Below are positions 25,779 through 35,601 of a DNA stretch of 64,000 nucleotides, in pieces. The stretch is from Providencia hangzhouensis (GTDB lineage: Bacteria > Pseudomonadota > Gammaproteobacteria > Enterobacterales > Enterobacteriaceae). The stretch spans positions 4,030,001-4,094,000 of the forward strand of contig NZ_CP135052.1 in the NCBI RefSeq assembly GCF_029193595.2, read 5' to 3'. The position numbers and the translations under genes were made by a program. Positions within the stretch are counted from its first letter, which is position 1. Each line of letters starts with the position of its first letter. The notes under the pieces were generated by a model that was not told the origin of the DNA, made no database searches, and saw nothing but the letters and a program-made list of their open reading frames with translations.

Positions 25779-25795
25779 AGCAATACACATGCCAA
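25779..25795 (-). promoter_or_regulatory. Sigma-54 promoter of the dpaL-hyuA operon
   Basis: The minus strand reads TTGGCATG-N4-TTGCT. The -24 GG (25793-25792) and -12 GC (25781-25780) are exactly 10 nt apart, and all but one position agree with the consensus YTGGCACG-N4-TTGCW. The divergent gene encodes a sigma-54 enhancer-binding protein, which supports the call. Confidence 0.82.
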
Positions 25796-25922
25796 GATCG
25801 GCATTTACGTATAATTATAATGAGAAAATAATGTAGCCAGTTGATATAAAACAAAATTTAAAATAAACCATATAGAATTGCTTTTACTAAATTCGATATC
25901 ATTGATTTACCTCATTGATAAA

Positions 25923-25938
25923 TTATCAAATATGATAA
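25923..25938. promoter_or_regulatory. Candidate enhancer site for the sigma-54 activator, copy 1
   Basis: TTATCA-N4-TGATAA palindrome, about 130 bp upstream of the -24 element, a normal enhancer distance. An overlapping palindrome TTGATAA-A-TTATCAA precedes it (25915-25929). The same 16-bp pattern occurs again at 26025-26040. Confidence 0.55.
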
Positions 25939-26024
25939 ATAGTGTGATGGCGATATATAAATAATTTAATATATTGATTTATAAATAAAACTATAATTAT
26001 CACCTCAATTAAATTTATTAATAT

Positions 26025-26040
26025 TTATCAATTTTGATAA
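26025..26040. promoter_or_regulatory. Candidate enhancer/autoregulatory site, copy 2
   Basis: TTATCA-N4-TGATAA, the second copy of the pattern, placed immediately before the ribosome site of the activator gene. Binding here would let the activator limit its own synthesis. Confidence 0.5.
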
Positions 26041-26051
26041 CAAGGGAAAAA

Positions 26052-27806
26052 ATGACATCCATTCTGAGTACTATCCAAAATGAAATTTGCCATTACGCAG
26101 AAGCTATTTCTGGCGTAACCGGAACAGATGTCGAAATTATTGATGAATATCTGATCCGTATTGCAGGAACGGGTTATTACAAACACATGCTTAATCAAAA
26201 CGTTTCACGTAACGGCTATATTTATCGTCATGTTTTACGAGTACAAGAAACCGTATTAATTAAAGATCCTGGGGAAAATAACCTCTGCCATCTATGTGAA
26301 AATAGAGAAACCTGTACGGAAGAATTAGACCTTAACGCACCGATTTTTTTAAATGGTAAAGTCATTGGTGTCATTGGCATTATTTGCTCGACCAAACAAC
26401 AGCGAGCCGTATTACTTCAGCAACTCAATAAATTCATCACATTCATCGAACAAATAGCCGAAATGATATCGAGTAAGGTATTTGAGTGTCTTGAACGCTT
26501 GAGAGCCCAAGAATCTTTACATGCATTTCGGCGATTAATTGATGCTATGGATAGAGGCGTAATAGCCATCGATAGCCAACAAAAAATTTGGCATACCAAC
26601 CGCTCTGCATCCCGCTTTTTTAATAAAGATATTATAGGCCTATCACTGTCCTTTGAACTTACAGGGGATATTTTATATGGCGATGAAGAAGCATGGTTAG
26701 AATTAGAAGGCCAGCGCTATCATGTACTCTGCCGTAATGTTACTTTTACTTCACTGGAAAATGATACGTTAACCATGATCATTTTTCAGGACGCCCGTGA
26801 TTATATTACTCATGTCAATCAATCATCCGTTGAAATCAGCGAAGCCCCTTCACAGTTAATCGGTAATTCATTGACTATGATGAACCTCAAACAAACCATC
26901 AAGAAGGTCGCTGTCAGTCATGCAAATGTACTGATCACGGGGGAAAGTGGCTCAGGAAAAGAGGTCGTCGCTTATGCTCTACATACACAAAGTGCTCGAC
27001 ATGCTCAGCCCTTTGTCACCATAAACTGTGCGGCAATACCAGAGCAACTCCTTGAAAGCGAGCTCTTTGGCTATATCAGAGGCGCATTCACCGGAGCAGA
27101 TCCTAAAGGGCGTATAGGTAAGTTTGAATTAGCCCATGGAGGTAGCCTATTTCTCGATGAAATTGGTGATATGCCTTTGTTATTACAGGCTAAGCTACTG
27201 CGTGTTTTACAAGATAAAACCATCACCCGAGTTGGTTCAAATAACCAAATACCTACCGATGTCCGCATTATTGCAGCCACAAACAAAAATTTATTAGAGA
27301 TGGTCGAACACAAAACGTTTCGAGAAGACCTATATTACCGATTAAATGTTGTGCCGATCCCTGTTCCTGCATTACGGGAGCATCGTGAGGATATTGCTGA
27401 TTTAGCGAAATATTTTTCTGACCAATTTTCAATGCAATATGATAGAGAAAAGCAAAAGATCCCTGATACAGTAATGAATTATTTATATGGCTATCATTGG
27501 CCGGGTAACATACGTGAACTGCGTAATGTCATCGAGTATATTTATGTAATGCAAGGCGATCTGCCTGAAATGAACCATAGCCATTTACCTGAGTATATTA
27601 CAGAAACAAATTCATCAACAGAATCAATACATTCCATTACAAAAACCGCTGCGCTGCCTGTACACCATTATGAGAAAGAAACCATACAACACGTACTTGA
27701 AAAAACGGGTTACTCCATGGGAGGAAAGAAAGAAGCGGCACAAATATTAGGTTTAAGTATTGCGACACTGTATCGCCGATTAAAAAAATACGATATTTCC
27801 AGCTGA
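26052..27806 (+). CDS. Sigma-54-dependent enhancer-binding regulator (YgeV-like)
   Basis: The TTG at 26034 opens the frame, but AAGGGA precedes the ATG at 26052, which gives 584 residues. The amino part (about 1-150) is a sensory domain with a cysteine cluster CHLC-N5-C (C79, C82, C88) that could bind metal or sense redox. A PAS-like segment (about 160-250) follows. The AAA+ domain has Walker A GESGSGKE, the sigma-54 contact loop GAFTGA, Walker B LFLDEIGD and arginine-finger region FREDLYYRLNV. A Fis-type HTH ends the protein (KKEAAQILGLSIATLYRRLKKY). It is divergent from the dpaL-hyuA operon, which carries a sigma-54 promoter, so it is its direct activator. Effector unknown. Confidence 0.9.
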   Translation: MTSILSTIQNEICHYAEAISGVTGTDVEIIDEYLIRIAGTGYYKHMLNQNVSRNGYIYRHVLRVQETVLIKDPGENNLCHLCENRETCTEELDLNAPIFLNGKVIGVIGIICSTKQQRAVLLQQLNKFITFIEQIAEMISSKVFECLERLRAQESLHAFRRLIDAMDRGVIAIDSQQKIWHTNRSASRFFNKDIIGLSLSFELTGDILYGDEEAWLELEGQRYHVLCRNVTFTSLENDTLTMIIFQDARDYITHVNQSSVEISEAPSQLIGNSLTMMNLKQTIKKVAVSHANVLITGESGSGKEVVAYALHTQSARHAQPFVTINCAAIPEQLLESELFGYIRGAFTGADPKGRIGKFELAHGGSLFLDEIGDMPLLLQAKLLRVLQDKTITRVGSNNQIPTDVRIIAATNKNLLEMVEHKTFREDLYYRLNVVPIPVPALREHREDIADLAKYFSDQFSMQYDREKQKIPDTVMNYLYGYHWPGNIRELRNVIEYIYVMQGDLPEMNHSHLPEYITETNSSTESIHSITKTAALPVHHYEKETIQHVLEKTGYSMGGKKEAAQILGLSIATLYRRLKKYDISS

Positions 27807-27815
27807 CCTTCATAT

Positions 27816-27917
27816 CTAGGCACTAATATTTCTCTCAGTGCCTGACTTATCGTACTTATTACTAATAATCCAACCAACTGTTACTGCTATACAAATAGTC
27901 ACAAAGCGAATGGTCAT
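27816..27917 (-). CDS. Possible 33-residue small membrane protein
   Basis: The minus strand encodes a 33-residue peptide starting MTIRFVTICIAVTVGWIIS, with one clear membrane helix (about 4-19) and a charged tail KYDKSGTERN. It lies downstream of yccJ, beyond that gene's terminator, in a 200-bp gap otherwise without genes. No strong ribosome site is visible, and a 7-bp hairpin (27818-27843) overlaps its 3' end. I do not recognise it; it may be chance. Confidence 0.25.
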   Translation of the reverse strand: MTIRFVTICIAVTVGWIISNKYDKSGTERNISA

Positions 27918-28014
27918 TTTGTGATGGCTATCTTACTTTTGTTTTTACGCCCTTCTCAAAATATCTCATCTTTTAATGGCAAGTAAGATAAATTAACACC
28001 TTATGATCGCCAAT

Positions 28015-28040
28015 AAAAACCTCGCCAACGCGAGGTTTTT
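28015..28040. terminator. Bidirectional intrinsic terminator
   Basis: Perfect 11-bp stem AAAAACCTCGC / GCGAGGTTTTT with a CAAC loop. It ends the yccJ transcript on the minus strand and any read-through from the regulator gene on the plus strand. Confidence 0.88.
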
Positions 28041-28066
28041 ATCTCTTCAGAAGAACACAAAACGAA

Positions 28067-28282
28067 TTATACATTTTTCCTTTCGATGGTTTCTTCCCCC
28101 CAATATAGCCTATCCGCGGTGGTCTTCGAGAAGGCCAGAGGTAAAACTTCATCAGAACCTTCTTCCCAAATTTGTTCCGCTAATACTTCATCATTATTCG
28201 CTAATTCAAAAATAGCTTGAGCAATTTCAATTGAGGTTTCTCTAACTTTAGCCCATTCGGCTATATGGTGAGGGTCTTTCAT
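28067..28282 (-). CDS. yccJ: YccJ-family small conserved protein
   Basis: I chose the ATG at 28282, preceded by AGGAG, over the upstream frame opening at 28318; this gives 71 residues. The sequence has the E. coli YccJ pattern: [23 protein letters not shown], an [10 protein letters not shown] core, AFSKT, and the nearly identical carboxy end [12 protein letters not shown]. coli YccJ is 75 residues and of unknown function. It is a soluble, acidic protein without signal peptide. It has its own terminator at 28015-28040 and is divergent from rhaB, so it is probably a single-gene unit unrelated to rhamnose use. Confidence 0.88.
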   Translation of the reverse strand: MKDPHHIAEWAKVRETSIEIAQAIFELANNDEVLAEQIWEEGSDEVLPLAFSKTTADRLYWGEETIERKNV

Positions 28283-28334
28283 TATTCGCTCCTGATTAAA
28301 TGGTTCTGGTAAAAACACTGAGAGATTTCAAGTC

Positions 28335-28350
28335 TGTGAATAAGATCACT
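28335..28350 (+). promoter_or_regulatory. CRP-binding site upstream of rhaB
   Basis: TGTGA-N6-TCACT matches the CRP consensus in nine of ten conserved positions. It lies about 115 bp upstream of the rhaB start, in line with the CRP plus RhaS control known for rhaBAD in E. coli. Confidence 0.65.
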
Positions 28351-28463
28351 ACGACTTTAAATATATTGCCATTTTTCCTTTTTAGTGACGCTCCATTAAA
28401 CGCGCTCACTATTCACTATCTCTAGTATATGACTATAAGTTAAGTAATAGAGATTAAAAAGTC

Positions 28464-29912
28464 ATGAATATTCGCCATGTTGTTGCTATTGATTTAGGCG
28501 CATCTAGCGGTCGTGTCATGTTGGCTTGCTATGATGTGCATAATAAAAAATTATCATTAGATGAAATTCATCGTTTTACAAACCATTTGATCACTGAAGG
28601 TGATCATTGTTATTGGGATCTGGATGATCTTGAGACTCAAATACGGATTGGCTTACACCATGTAGAGCAATCTGGCATCCATATTGACAGCATTGGCATC
28701 GACACTTGGGGCGTTGATTATGTTCTACTTGACCGTGATGGTGCCACCGTCGGTCGCAATTTCTCTTACCGTGATAACCGCACCCAAGGTGTCATGGAGC
28801 AAGTCCAAACCGACCTTGGTGTTCAAAATATCTACCAAAAAACAGGGATCCAATTTCTCCCTTTCAATACCTTATATCAATTGAAGTCCTTGCAACAATC
28901 ACACCCTCAATGGCTGGAACAAGCACACCATTTATTATTGATCCCTGATTATTTCGCATACCGTTTGACTGGGCAAATCAACCATGAATATACCAATATT
29001 TCCACCAGCCAAATGGTTAACCTGGAAACAAGTGATTGGGATGATGAGTTAGTCGAGTATCTACAAATACCACGCTGTTTATTAGGTGAAATCAAGCAAC
29101 CAGGTAATATCATTGGCCACTGGCAAACGCCCAAAGGTAAAAAAATTCCGGTGATTGCCATAGCAAGCCATGATACGGCCAGCGCTGTCATTGCGGCGCC
29201 GATAACCGATAGCCATAGTGCCTATTTAAGCTCAGGAACTTGGTCATTAATGGGCCTCGAACGTACTACTCCTTGTACTTGTGAATACGCATTTGCTGCC
29301 AATATTACCAATGAAGGTGGAGTAAATGGCCACTACCGTGCCCTAAAGAATATTATGGGGTTATGGTTATTCCAACGCATTTGTCTTGAACATGACGTGC
29401 AAGATATTTGCAGCCTAATTGCGTCAGCAGAAGCTATCCCCGCCTTCACTTATCTTATTAACCCCAATGATAACCGCTTCTTAAACCCTGAGTCGATGAG
29501 CCAGGCCATTAAAGAGGCTTGTCAGGAAAACCAACAACCCGTCCCAAATACTATCGCTGAGCTAGCTCGCTGTGTTTTCGACAGCTTAGCACTGCTCTAT
29601 CGTCAAGTGTTTCTTGAATTGCAGCAAATAAATCATGCCCCATTACAGCAGCTGCATATCGTCGGTGGTGGTAGCCAAAATGCCCTACTTAACCAACTCT
29701 GCGCCAACACTTGCGGAGTTCCTGTGAGCACAGGCCCGATTGAAGCGTCCACCTTAGGAAACATTGGGTATCAGTTGATTGCCCTAAACACCATTCCAGA
29801 TGTACCAACCCTGCGCACCATTATTGCAGAAAATACCGAGCTTTGTTGGTTTCAACCTCAAAGCATCGCGCTGGATGAACCTTGGAAACGATTTAAAACC
29901 ATTACGGCCTAA
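28464..29912 (+). CDS. rhaB: L-rhamnulokinase
   Basis: A 482-residue FGGY-family sugar kinase (E. coli RhaB is 489). The phosphate-binding opening [13 protein letters not shown], the [11 protein letters not shown] segment with substrate contacts, [18 protein letters not shown] and the late [15 protein letters not shown] adenine-site motif are all visible. It phosphorylates L-rhamnulose to rhamnulose-1-phosphate. It is the first gene of the rightward rhaBAD-rhaT-fucO-rhaM unit, with a CRP site upstream. Confidence 0.96.
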   Translation: MNIRHVVAIDLGASSGRVMLACYDVHNKKLSLDEIHRFTNHLITEGDHCYWDLDDLETQIRIGLHHVEQSGIHIDSIGIDTWGVDYVLLDRDGATVGRNFSYRDNRTQGVMEQVQTDLGVQNIYQKTGIQFLPFNTLYQLKSLQQSHPQWLEQAHHLLLIPDYFAYRLTGQINHEYTNISTSQMVNLETSDWDDELVEYLQIPRCLLGEIKQPGNIIGHWQTPKGKKIPVIAIASHDTASAVIAAPITDSHSAYLSSGTWSLMGLERTTPCTCEYAFAANITNEGGVNGHYRALKNIMGLWLFQRICLEHDVQDICSLIASAEAIPAFTYLINPNDNRFLNPESMSQAIKEACQENQQPVPNTIAELARCVFDSLALLYRQVFLELQQINHAPLQQLHIVGGGSQNALLNQLCANTCGVPVSTGPIEASTLGNIGYQLIALNTIPDVPTLRTIIAENTELCWFQPQSIALDEPWKRFKTITA

Positions 29913-29956
29913 CTCAGGTTATTAACCGTATATCGATAAGTTATAAGGAAAATTTC

Positions 29957-31207
29957 ATGTCTAATTACAAAGAAAGTTATCTTATTGCCAAACAACGTTT
30001 TGCTGACCTTGGTATCGATACTGAACTGGCGATGCAAGCCATGGCTGACTTGCCTGTATCGATGCATTGCTGGCAGGGAGATGACGTAGCTGGCTTTGAA
30101 AAATCTGCAACCGCTTTAAGCGGTGGTATTCAAGCTACAGGTAATTACCCCGGCAAAGCGACCAATGCGATTGAATTACGCGCAGACATGGATAAAGCAA
30201 TGAGCTTAATTCCTGGCCCTAAACGCGTTAACCTGCACGCTCTTTATCTCGAAGCTGATACCGCCGTCGAACGTAATGAAATTGAACCTCGCCATTTTGC
30301 CAATTGGGTTGATTGGGCGAAAAAAAACCATATCGCACTCGATTTTAACCCTTCTTATTTTTCCCATCCACTCAGTAGCGAAGCGACGCTAACTCACAGT
30401 AATAAGGAAATTAGAGACTATTGGATTGGTCATGGACAAGCTTGTCGCCGTATTTCTGCGTATTTTGGCGAGTCATTAAATAGTGCTTCCGTAATGAATA
30501 TTTGGATCCCTGACGGCATGAAAGATCTCCCCGTCGACCGCTATGCGCCACGCCAACGCTTAGTCGAGTCATTGGATGAAATTATCAGTGAAAAAATTGA
30601 TATTAAATATCATATCGATGCCGTCGAAAGTAAGTTATTCGGTATTGGTGCTGAATCTTACACCGCAGGCTCCAGTGAGTTTTATTTGGGCTATGCCATC
30701 ACACGTAAAACCGCATTATGTTTAGATGCCGGCCACTTCCATCCAACCGAGGTTATTTCAGACAAAATTTCAGCCGTCATTCCTTATGTTGAACGCCTAT
30801 TACTGCACGTCAGCCGTCCTGTGCGTTGGGACAGTGACCACGTCATTTTACTTGATGATGAAACTCAAGCGATTGCCAATGAAATCATTCGCCATAACTT
30901 AAAAAACCGTGTGCACATTGGTCTCGATTTCTTTGACGCATCGATTAACCGCATTGCTGCGTGGGTCATTGGGACTCGCAATATGAAAAAAGCGTTACTA
31001 CGCGCCTTACTTGAACCAACCGCAAGACTGCGTCAACTCGAAGCAGAAGGGGACTTCACAGCTCGCCTCGCGCTATTGGAAGAACAAAAATGCCTGCCAT
31101 GGCAAGCTGTTTGGGATGAATACTGCGAACGCAACAATGTTCCTGTAGGCGAAAAATGGTTAGATGAAGTTAAACAATACGAAAAATCAACATTATTAAC
31201 ACGTTAA
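29957..31207 (+). CDS. rhaA: L-rhamnose isomerase
   Basis: A 416-residue cytosolic enzyme (E. coli RhaA 419) that converts L-rhamnose to L-rhamnulose. It shows the family's conserved pieces: [10 protein letters not shown] near the start, [19 protein letters not shown], the metal-binding glutamate region [30 protein letters not shown] and [14 protein letters not shown]. It begins 44 bp after rhaB with AAGGAAAA as ribosome site and is followed at once by rhaD. No unusual features. Confidence 0.97.
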   Translation: MSNYKESYLIAKQRFADLGIDTELAMQAMADLPVSMHCWQGDDVAGFEKSATALSGGIQATGNYPGKATNAIELRADMDKAMSLIPGPKRVNLHALYLEADTAVERNEIEPRHFANWVDWAKKNHIALDFNPSYFSHPLSSEATLTHSNKEIRDYWIGHGQACRRISAYFGESLNSASVMNIWIPDGMKDLPVDRYAPRQRLVESLDEIISEKIDIKYHIDAVESKLFGIGAESYTAGSSEFYLGYAITRKTALCLDAGHFHPTEVISDKISAVIPYVERLLLHVSRPVRWDSDHVILLDDETQAIANEIIRHNLKNRVHIGLDFFDASINRIAAWVIGTRNMKKALLRALLEPTARLRQLEAEGDFTARLALLEEQKCLPWQAVWDEYCERNNVPVGEKWLDEVKQYEKSTLLTR

Positions 31208-31217
31208 GGTGAATTGT

Positions 31218-32039
31218 ATGCAAGATATTCTGACATCTTGGTTTGTCCAAGGGATGATAAAAGCCACCAGCGATATGTGGCTCAAAGGCTGGGATGAACG
31301 TAATGGCGGTAATGTGAGCTTACGACTAACTGAAGACGATGTTGCTCCATTTAAACACACTTTTCACGCTGACCCGCGTTATATCGAAACAACTGAACCA
31401 GTTAAAGAGCTAGCAAACCAATATTTTATTGTCACAGGTTCTGGTAAATTTTTCCGTAATGTTGCCTTAGACCCTGCAGATAACTTGGGTCTAGTTCGTA
31501 TCGATAATGAAGGTCAGGGTTACCATATTGTTTGGGGCTTTGTGAATGGTGCAATACCAACCTCGGAATTTGCTGCTCACTTTCAATCACATATCACACG
31601 TATGCAAGCCACTAATGGCGCTAACCGCGTCATCATGCACTGCCATGCAACCAATATCATTGCGCTAAGCTATGTTTTACCGCTCGATAGTGCATCCATC
31701 ACGCGTCATTTATGGGAAATGAGTACCGAATGTTTGGTTGTTTTCCCTGATGGTATCGGTGTGCTGCCATGGATGGTGCCTGGCACAGATGGCATCGGCT
31801 TAGAAACAGCGGAACAAATGAAACAACATGGCTTAGTACTTTGGCCATTCCATGGAATTTTTGGTTCCGGCCCAACCTTAGATGACGCTTTTGGTTTAAT
31901 TGATACCGCAGAAAAATCCGCTGAGATACTTGTCAAAGTTCTCTCGATGGGCGGTAAAAAACAAACTATTTCAACAGAGAATCTGATTGCGCTTGCCAAG
32001 CGATTTAATGTCACACCAATGTCTGATGCATTGAAATAA
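31218..32039 (+). CDS. rhaD: Rhamnulose-1-phosphate aldolase
   Basis: AAGGTG precedes the ATG at 31218; the GTG at 31209 is too close to the rhaA stop to have a good site. The 273-residue product matches E. coli RhaD (274). It is a class II zinc aldolase with the amino-terminal [10 protein letters not shown] motif, zinc ligands in MHCHATN and the later [19 protein letters not shown] segment. It splits rhamnulose-1-phosphate into dihydroxyacetone phosphate and L-lactaldehyde. The gene is followed by a strong hairpin (32046-32081) that may separate the stability of the rhaBAD and rhaT segments. Confidence 0.96.
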   Translation: MQDILTSWFVQGMIKATSDMWLKGWDERNGGNVSLRLTEDDVAPFKHTFHADPRYIETTEPVKELANQYFIVTGSGKFFRNVALDPADNLGLVRIDNEGQGYHIVWGFVNGAIPTSEFAAHFQSHITRMQATNGANRVIMHCHATNIIALSYVLPLDSASITRHLWEMSTECLVVFPDGIGVLPWMVPGTDGIGLETAEQMKQHGLVLWPFHGIFGSGPTLDDAFGLIDTAEKSAEILVKVLSMGGKKQTISTENLIALAKRFNVTPMSDALK

Positions 32040-32045
32040 AGCCTG

Positions 32046-32081
32046 TTTCTCTGTGGATAGGCCTTCCCTTCCACAGAGAAA
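32046..32081 (+). terminator. Intercistronic hairpin between rhaD and rhaT
   Basis: Perfect 11-bp stem TTTCTCTGTGG / CCACAGAGAAA with a 14-nt loop and no T-tract. It is likely an mRNA-stability or partial-termination element. Confidence 0.55.
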
Positions 32082-32113
32082 TTAAAACGATAATAAACAG
32101 TGAGGAATAGTTC

Positions 32114-33148
32114 ATGGGCAGTGGAATTTTACTCGGTATTTTTTGGCATTTTGTCGGCGCAGCTTCGGCGGCTTGCTTCTACGCACCATTAAAAAAAGTT
32201 AAAAACTGGTCATGGGAAACTATGTGGTCCATTGCCGGGATTTTTTCTTGGATTATTTTACCTTGGACCATCAGTTATATTTTACTTCCTGACTTTTGGG
32301 CCTACTACAGCTCTTTTAGTGCAAATATTCTGATCCCCGTTTTTTTATTTGGTGCTATGTGGGGGGTGGGTAATATTGGCTATGGTCTGACTATGCGCTA
32401 TTTAGGTATGTCAATGGGCATCGGAATTGCCATTGGTATTACGCTCATTGTTGGTACCTTAATGACCCCAATTATTCAAGGCACATTTGGCGAATTGATT
32501 GCCTCTACGGGCGGAAAATTAACAATTCTTGGCGTCCTTGTGGCTGTTCTTGGGGTTGCCATCGTTTCCTATGCCGGGTTACTAAAAGAAAAAGCGACCG
32601 GAGTGCAAGCCGAAGAGTTCAACCTGAAAAAAGGCTTATTACTGGCAGTCATGTGCGGCATTTTCTCAGCCGGTATGTCATTCGCAATGAGTGCAGCCGT
32701 CCCTATGCACGAGGCGTCCGCTGCCCTTGGCGTTTCTTCTCTTTATGTGGCATTACCAAGTTACGTCATCATCATGGGTGGCGGTGCATTAATCAATTTA
32801 GGCTATTGTTTTATTAGACTTATTTATCGTAAAGATATCTCTTTCAAATCAGATATCTCTGTCCCCAAAGCCCTACTGGTCAGCAATATTTTATTTGCCA
32901 TTTTGGGTGGCGCTATGTGGTACTTCCAATTTTTCTTCTACGCATGGGGACATGCAAATATCCCATCACAATACGGCTTTATGAGCTGGATGCTACATAT
33001 GAGTTTCTATGTTCTGTGTGGCGGTATCGTGGGGTTAGCGCTAAAAGAATGGAAAGGCACCGGCAGAAAACCCGTTCGAATTTTATGTTTAGGCTGTTTA
33101 GTGATTATCTTAGCGGCAAATATTGTTGGCTTGGGAATGGCCGCCTAA
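32114..33148 (+). CDS. rhaT: L-rhamnose-proton symporter
   Basis: A 344-residue inner-membrane protein with ten hydrophobic helices, same length as E. coli RhaT. Recognisable RhaT segments are [21 protein letters not shown] at the start, the [23 protein letters not shown] stretch and [11 protein letters not shown] near the end. It imports L-rhamnose with protons. Unlike E. coli, where rhaT lies near rhaR and is read separately, here it is in line with rhaBAD, fucO and rhaM, so the whole pathway is one unit. Confidence 0.95.
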   Translation: MGSGILLGIFWHFVGAASAACFYAPLKKVKNWSWETMWSIAGIFSWIILPWTISYILLPDFWAYYSSFSANILIPVFLFGAMWGVGNIGYGLTMRYLGMSMGIGIAIGITLIVGTLMTPIIQGTFGELIASTGGKLTILGVLVAVLGVAIVSYAGLLKEKATGVQAEEFNLKKGLLLAVMCGIFSAGMSFAMSAAVPMHEASAALGVSSLYVALPSYVIIMGGGALINLGYCFIRLIYRKDISFKSDISVPKALLVSNILFAILGGAMWYFQFFFYAWGHANIPSQYGFMSWMLHMSFYVLCGGIVGLALKEWKGTGRKPVRILCLGCLVIILAANIVGLGMAA

Positions 33149-33187
33149 TGTAACCGTTTTTTATTTTAATTGATTGGGAGGTCAGCG

Positions 33188-34339
33188 ATGACCCATAGAA
33201 TGATACTTAATGAAACCTCATACTTTGGCGAAGGGGCAATTAACCACCTTGTCGAGGAAATTCAAAAACGCCAATTTAACAAAGCACTGATTGTCACGGA
33301 TGCGGATCTGGTTAAATATAATGTAGTCAGTAAAGTCACCCAATTATTAGATGACGCTAAATTGGACTACGCCATTTATGATGGCGTTATTCCTAACCCA
33401 ACCATTGATACCGTCCAACAAGGGCTAAAACACTTCAAACAATCTAATGCAGATTGTCTTATCGCTATCGGAGGAGGTTCTCCACAAGACACCGCTAAAG
33501 CGATTGGGATTATTATCAATAACCCACAATACGAAAATGTGGTGAGCTTAGAAGGTGTCGCTCCAACCCAAAACCCAGCAGTTCCTATTATCGCAATCCC
33601 AACTACCGCAGGAACTGCAGCTGAAGTCACGATTAACTATGTCATCACAGATAACAAGCTGTGCCGTAAATTTGTGTGCGTTGACCCCCATAGTATTCCG
33701 ATTGTTGCCATTATTTATCCATCAATGATGGCATCCATGCCTGCAAGCTTAAAGGCTGCAACTGGCGTTGATGCTCTCACCCATGCTATTGAAGGCTATA
33801 TCACGAAAGGGGCTTGGGCACTTACCGATGCTCTACACCTTAAATCCATTGAGTTGATCAGCAATTCGTTACGGCAATCCGTTAAGGGCGACCCGCAAGG
33901 TGTTGAAACGATGGCACTAGCACAATACATGGCAGGAATGGGCTTTTCTAACGTTGGCTTGGGGTTAGTTCATGGTATGGCTCATCCCCTTGGAGCGTTT
34001 TACAATACTCCACACGGTGTCGCTAACGCCATTTTATTACCTCATGTTATGTCGTATAACGCTGATTATACTGGGGAAAAATATCGAGATATCGCTCGTG
34101 CTATGGGTGTAAAAAATATCGATGCCTTTTCACTTCAAGAAGCCAGAAATACCGCCATTGCTGCTGTTTTTGCGCTAAACAAGGACGTTGGTATTCCTGA
34201 AAAACTGCGTGAGATCGGCATGAAACTGGAAGATATTCCATCCCTTGCTCAAGCCGCCTTTGATGATGTGTGTACTGGAGGTAATCCACGTGACACCACA
34301 TTAGAAGACATCACTGAATTATATCAAGCGATTTATTAG
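33188..34339 (+). CDS. fucO: Lactaldehyde reductase
   Basis: GGGAGG is correctly spaced before the ATG at 33188; the TTG at 33170 is ignored. The 383-residue product is an iron-dependent (group III) alcohol dehydrogenase. Visible features are the NAD-binding [14 protein letters not shown] motif, the [13 protein letters not shown] loop ([13 protein letters not shown]), and iron ligands in [10 protein letters not shown] and [19 protein letters not shown]. It reduces the L-lactaldehyde formed by RhaD to 1,2-propanediol, which is excreted anaerobically. In E. coli this gene belongs to the fucose regulon; placing it inside the rha operon makes the pathway self-contained. Confidence 0.94.
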   Translation: MTHRMILNETSYFGEGAINHLVEEIQKRQFNKALIVTDADLVKYNVVSKVTQLLDDAKLDYAIYDGVIPNPTIDTVQQGLKHFKQSNADCLIAIGGGSPQDTAKAIGIIINNPQYENVVSLEGVAPTQNPAVPIIAIPTTAGTAAEVTINYVITDNKLCRKFVCVDPHSIPIVAIIYPSMMASMPASLKAATGVDALTHAIEGYITKGAWALTDALHLKSIELISNSLRQSVKGDPQGVETMALAQYMAGMGFSNVGLGLVHGMAHPLGAFYNTPHGVANAILLPHVMSYNADYTGEKYRDIARAMGVKNIDAFSLQEARNTAIAAVFALNKDVGIPEKLREIGMKLEDIPSLAQAAFDDVCTGGNPRDTTLEDITELYQAIY

Positions 34340-34350
34340 AGGGTGATATC

Positions 34351-34665
34351 ATGATAAAAAAAGCATTTGTGATGCAAATTGCTCCTGACGCCCACCAAGA
34401 ATATCAGCGCCGACATGATGAAATTTGGCCTGAATTAGTGCTGACACTCAAAGAACATGGCGCACATCACTATTCTATTTTCTTAGATAACAAACGAAAT
34501 TTATTATTCGGCTACGTGGAAATTGAATCACAGGAACGCTGGGATAGCGTTGCACAAACGGAAGTGTGCCAAAAATGGTGGAAATATATGTCGGATATTA
34601 TGCCATCAAACCCTGACAATAGCCCAATCAGTGATGAGTTAAGGTCGGTATTTTATTTAGACTAA
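34351..34665 (+). CDS. rhaM: L-rhamnose mutarotase
   Basis: A 104-residue protein of the RhaM family (E. coli RhaM 104). The opening [27 protein letters not shown] carries the catalytic histidine, and the GYVEIE and [14 protein letters not shown] segments are typical. It interconverts alpha and beta anomers of L-rhamnose to supply the isomerase. It is the last gene of the rightward operon and meets rhaR tail to tail. Confidence 0.95.
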   Translation: MIKKAFVMQIAPDAHQEYQRRHDEIWPELVLTLKEHGAHHYSIFLDNKRNLLFGYVEIESQERWDSVAQTEVCQKWWKYMSDIMPSNPDNSPISDELRSVFYLD

Positions 34666-34678
34666 TCTCCCCCTAGGC

Positions 34679-34702
34679 AGTGCTAGTCTATTGGCTAGCA
34701 CT
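34679..34702. terminator. Hairpin between convergent rhaM and rhaR
   Basis: 8-bp stem AGTGCTAG / CTAGCACT with an 8-nt loop, right at the rhaR stop. It has no T-tract on either side, so termination may be partial. Confidence 0.45.
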
Positions 34703-35559
34703 TACCTCAATTTATCTTTTTGTAAAAAACAACGGCGATATGCACTTGCTGTCATTTTCATTTTTTTATGGAAGACACTCGAAAAATAATTACTGTCTTC
34801 ATAACCACATTGCCCAGCGACTTCACTAATCGACAACGAGGTACTACGCAATAATAACGCCGCTTGGCACAAACGTAATTGTTGCAGATATTCCATTACC
34901 GTCATTCCTGTTTTCGACTTAAATAAACGCTGCAATGAACGCGCAGACATCTGATGCTCCTGAGCAAATTTTTCTAATGAAAATGACGTATTGATACTTA
35001 AATTTAAACAATTTATTAGCTGATCCATTTGGTGTAATAAACTTATTGGAGCTTGATCTGGCTGATAACGTAAACGATAAATATAAATAGCTAACTGTAA
35101 AAATAGCCCTTCGCAAAGATGAATAGATGGAATATCCGGTTTTTGGCATTCTAATGCCATTTTCTCAATAATGGGCGTCAACGTTGATAAGCTGGAAGGC
35201 GGCAATTTCCAGTGCCTAGATGTTATCGGCTGATAACTTAATGGAACATACTTTTCAATAGATTTTTTAATGAAAAACTCATTAGGTTTATATAATACAT
35301 TAACCAGTTTTAAGTTATTTACTGAGTGATAGCCATGACAATCTTCCGCATTAATATAAAACAGATCTCCACAAGTAATTGGATAATCAATACCATTCCA
35401 ATGGTGTAAACCATTTCCTGAAAAAACAATCACAAACTCATTAAAATTATGGCTATGAACAATAAAATCTTCCTGAGAATCCCGCATTTCTATCGTCACG
35501 GTATTTTCAGGCCTAATAAAATAATCACTGCTGTTGATCGAAAGAATGCTTTGTATCAT
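34702..35559 (-). CDS. rhaR: AraC-family regulator RhaR
   Basis: The ATG at 35559 follows GAGGTG; the frame also has a GTG at 35565. The 285-residue protein has an amino-terminal cupin-type sugar-binding domain (HSHNFNEFVIVFSGNGLHHWNG, GDLFYINAEDCHGY) and two carboxy-terminal HTH motifs (SLEKFAQEHQMSARSLQRLFKS and SISEVAGQCGYEDSNYFSSVFHKK). The sugar-domain sequence is nearer E. coli RhaR than RhaS. In E. coli RhaR activates rhaSR in the presence of rhamnose. It is the second gene of a leftward rhaSR pair, 42 bp after rhaS. Confidence 0.87.
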   Translation of the reverse strand: MIQSILSINSSDYFIRPENTVTIEMRDSQEDFIVHSHNFNEFVIVFSGNGLHHWNGIDYPITCGDLFYINAEDCHGYHSVNNLKLVNVLYKPNEFFIKKSIEKYVPLSYQPITSRHWKLPPSSLSTLTPIIEKMALECQKPDIPSIHLCEGLFLQLAIYIYRLRYQPDQAPISLLHQMDQLINCLNLSINTSFSLEKFAQEHQMSARSLQRLFKSKTGMTVMEYLQQLRLCQAALLLRSTSLSISEVAGQCGYEDSNYFSSVFHKKMKMTASAYRRCFLQKDKLR

Positions 35560-35601
35560 GATCACCTCAAAAAAGTGTAGGGATGATCATTACGATCTTT
35601 T

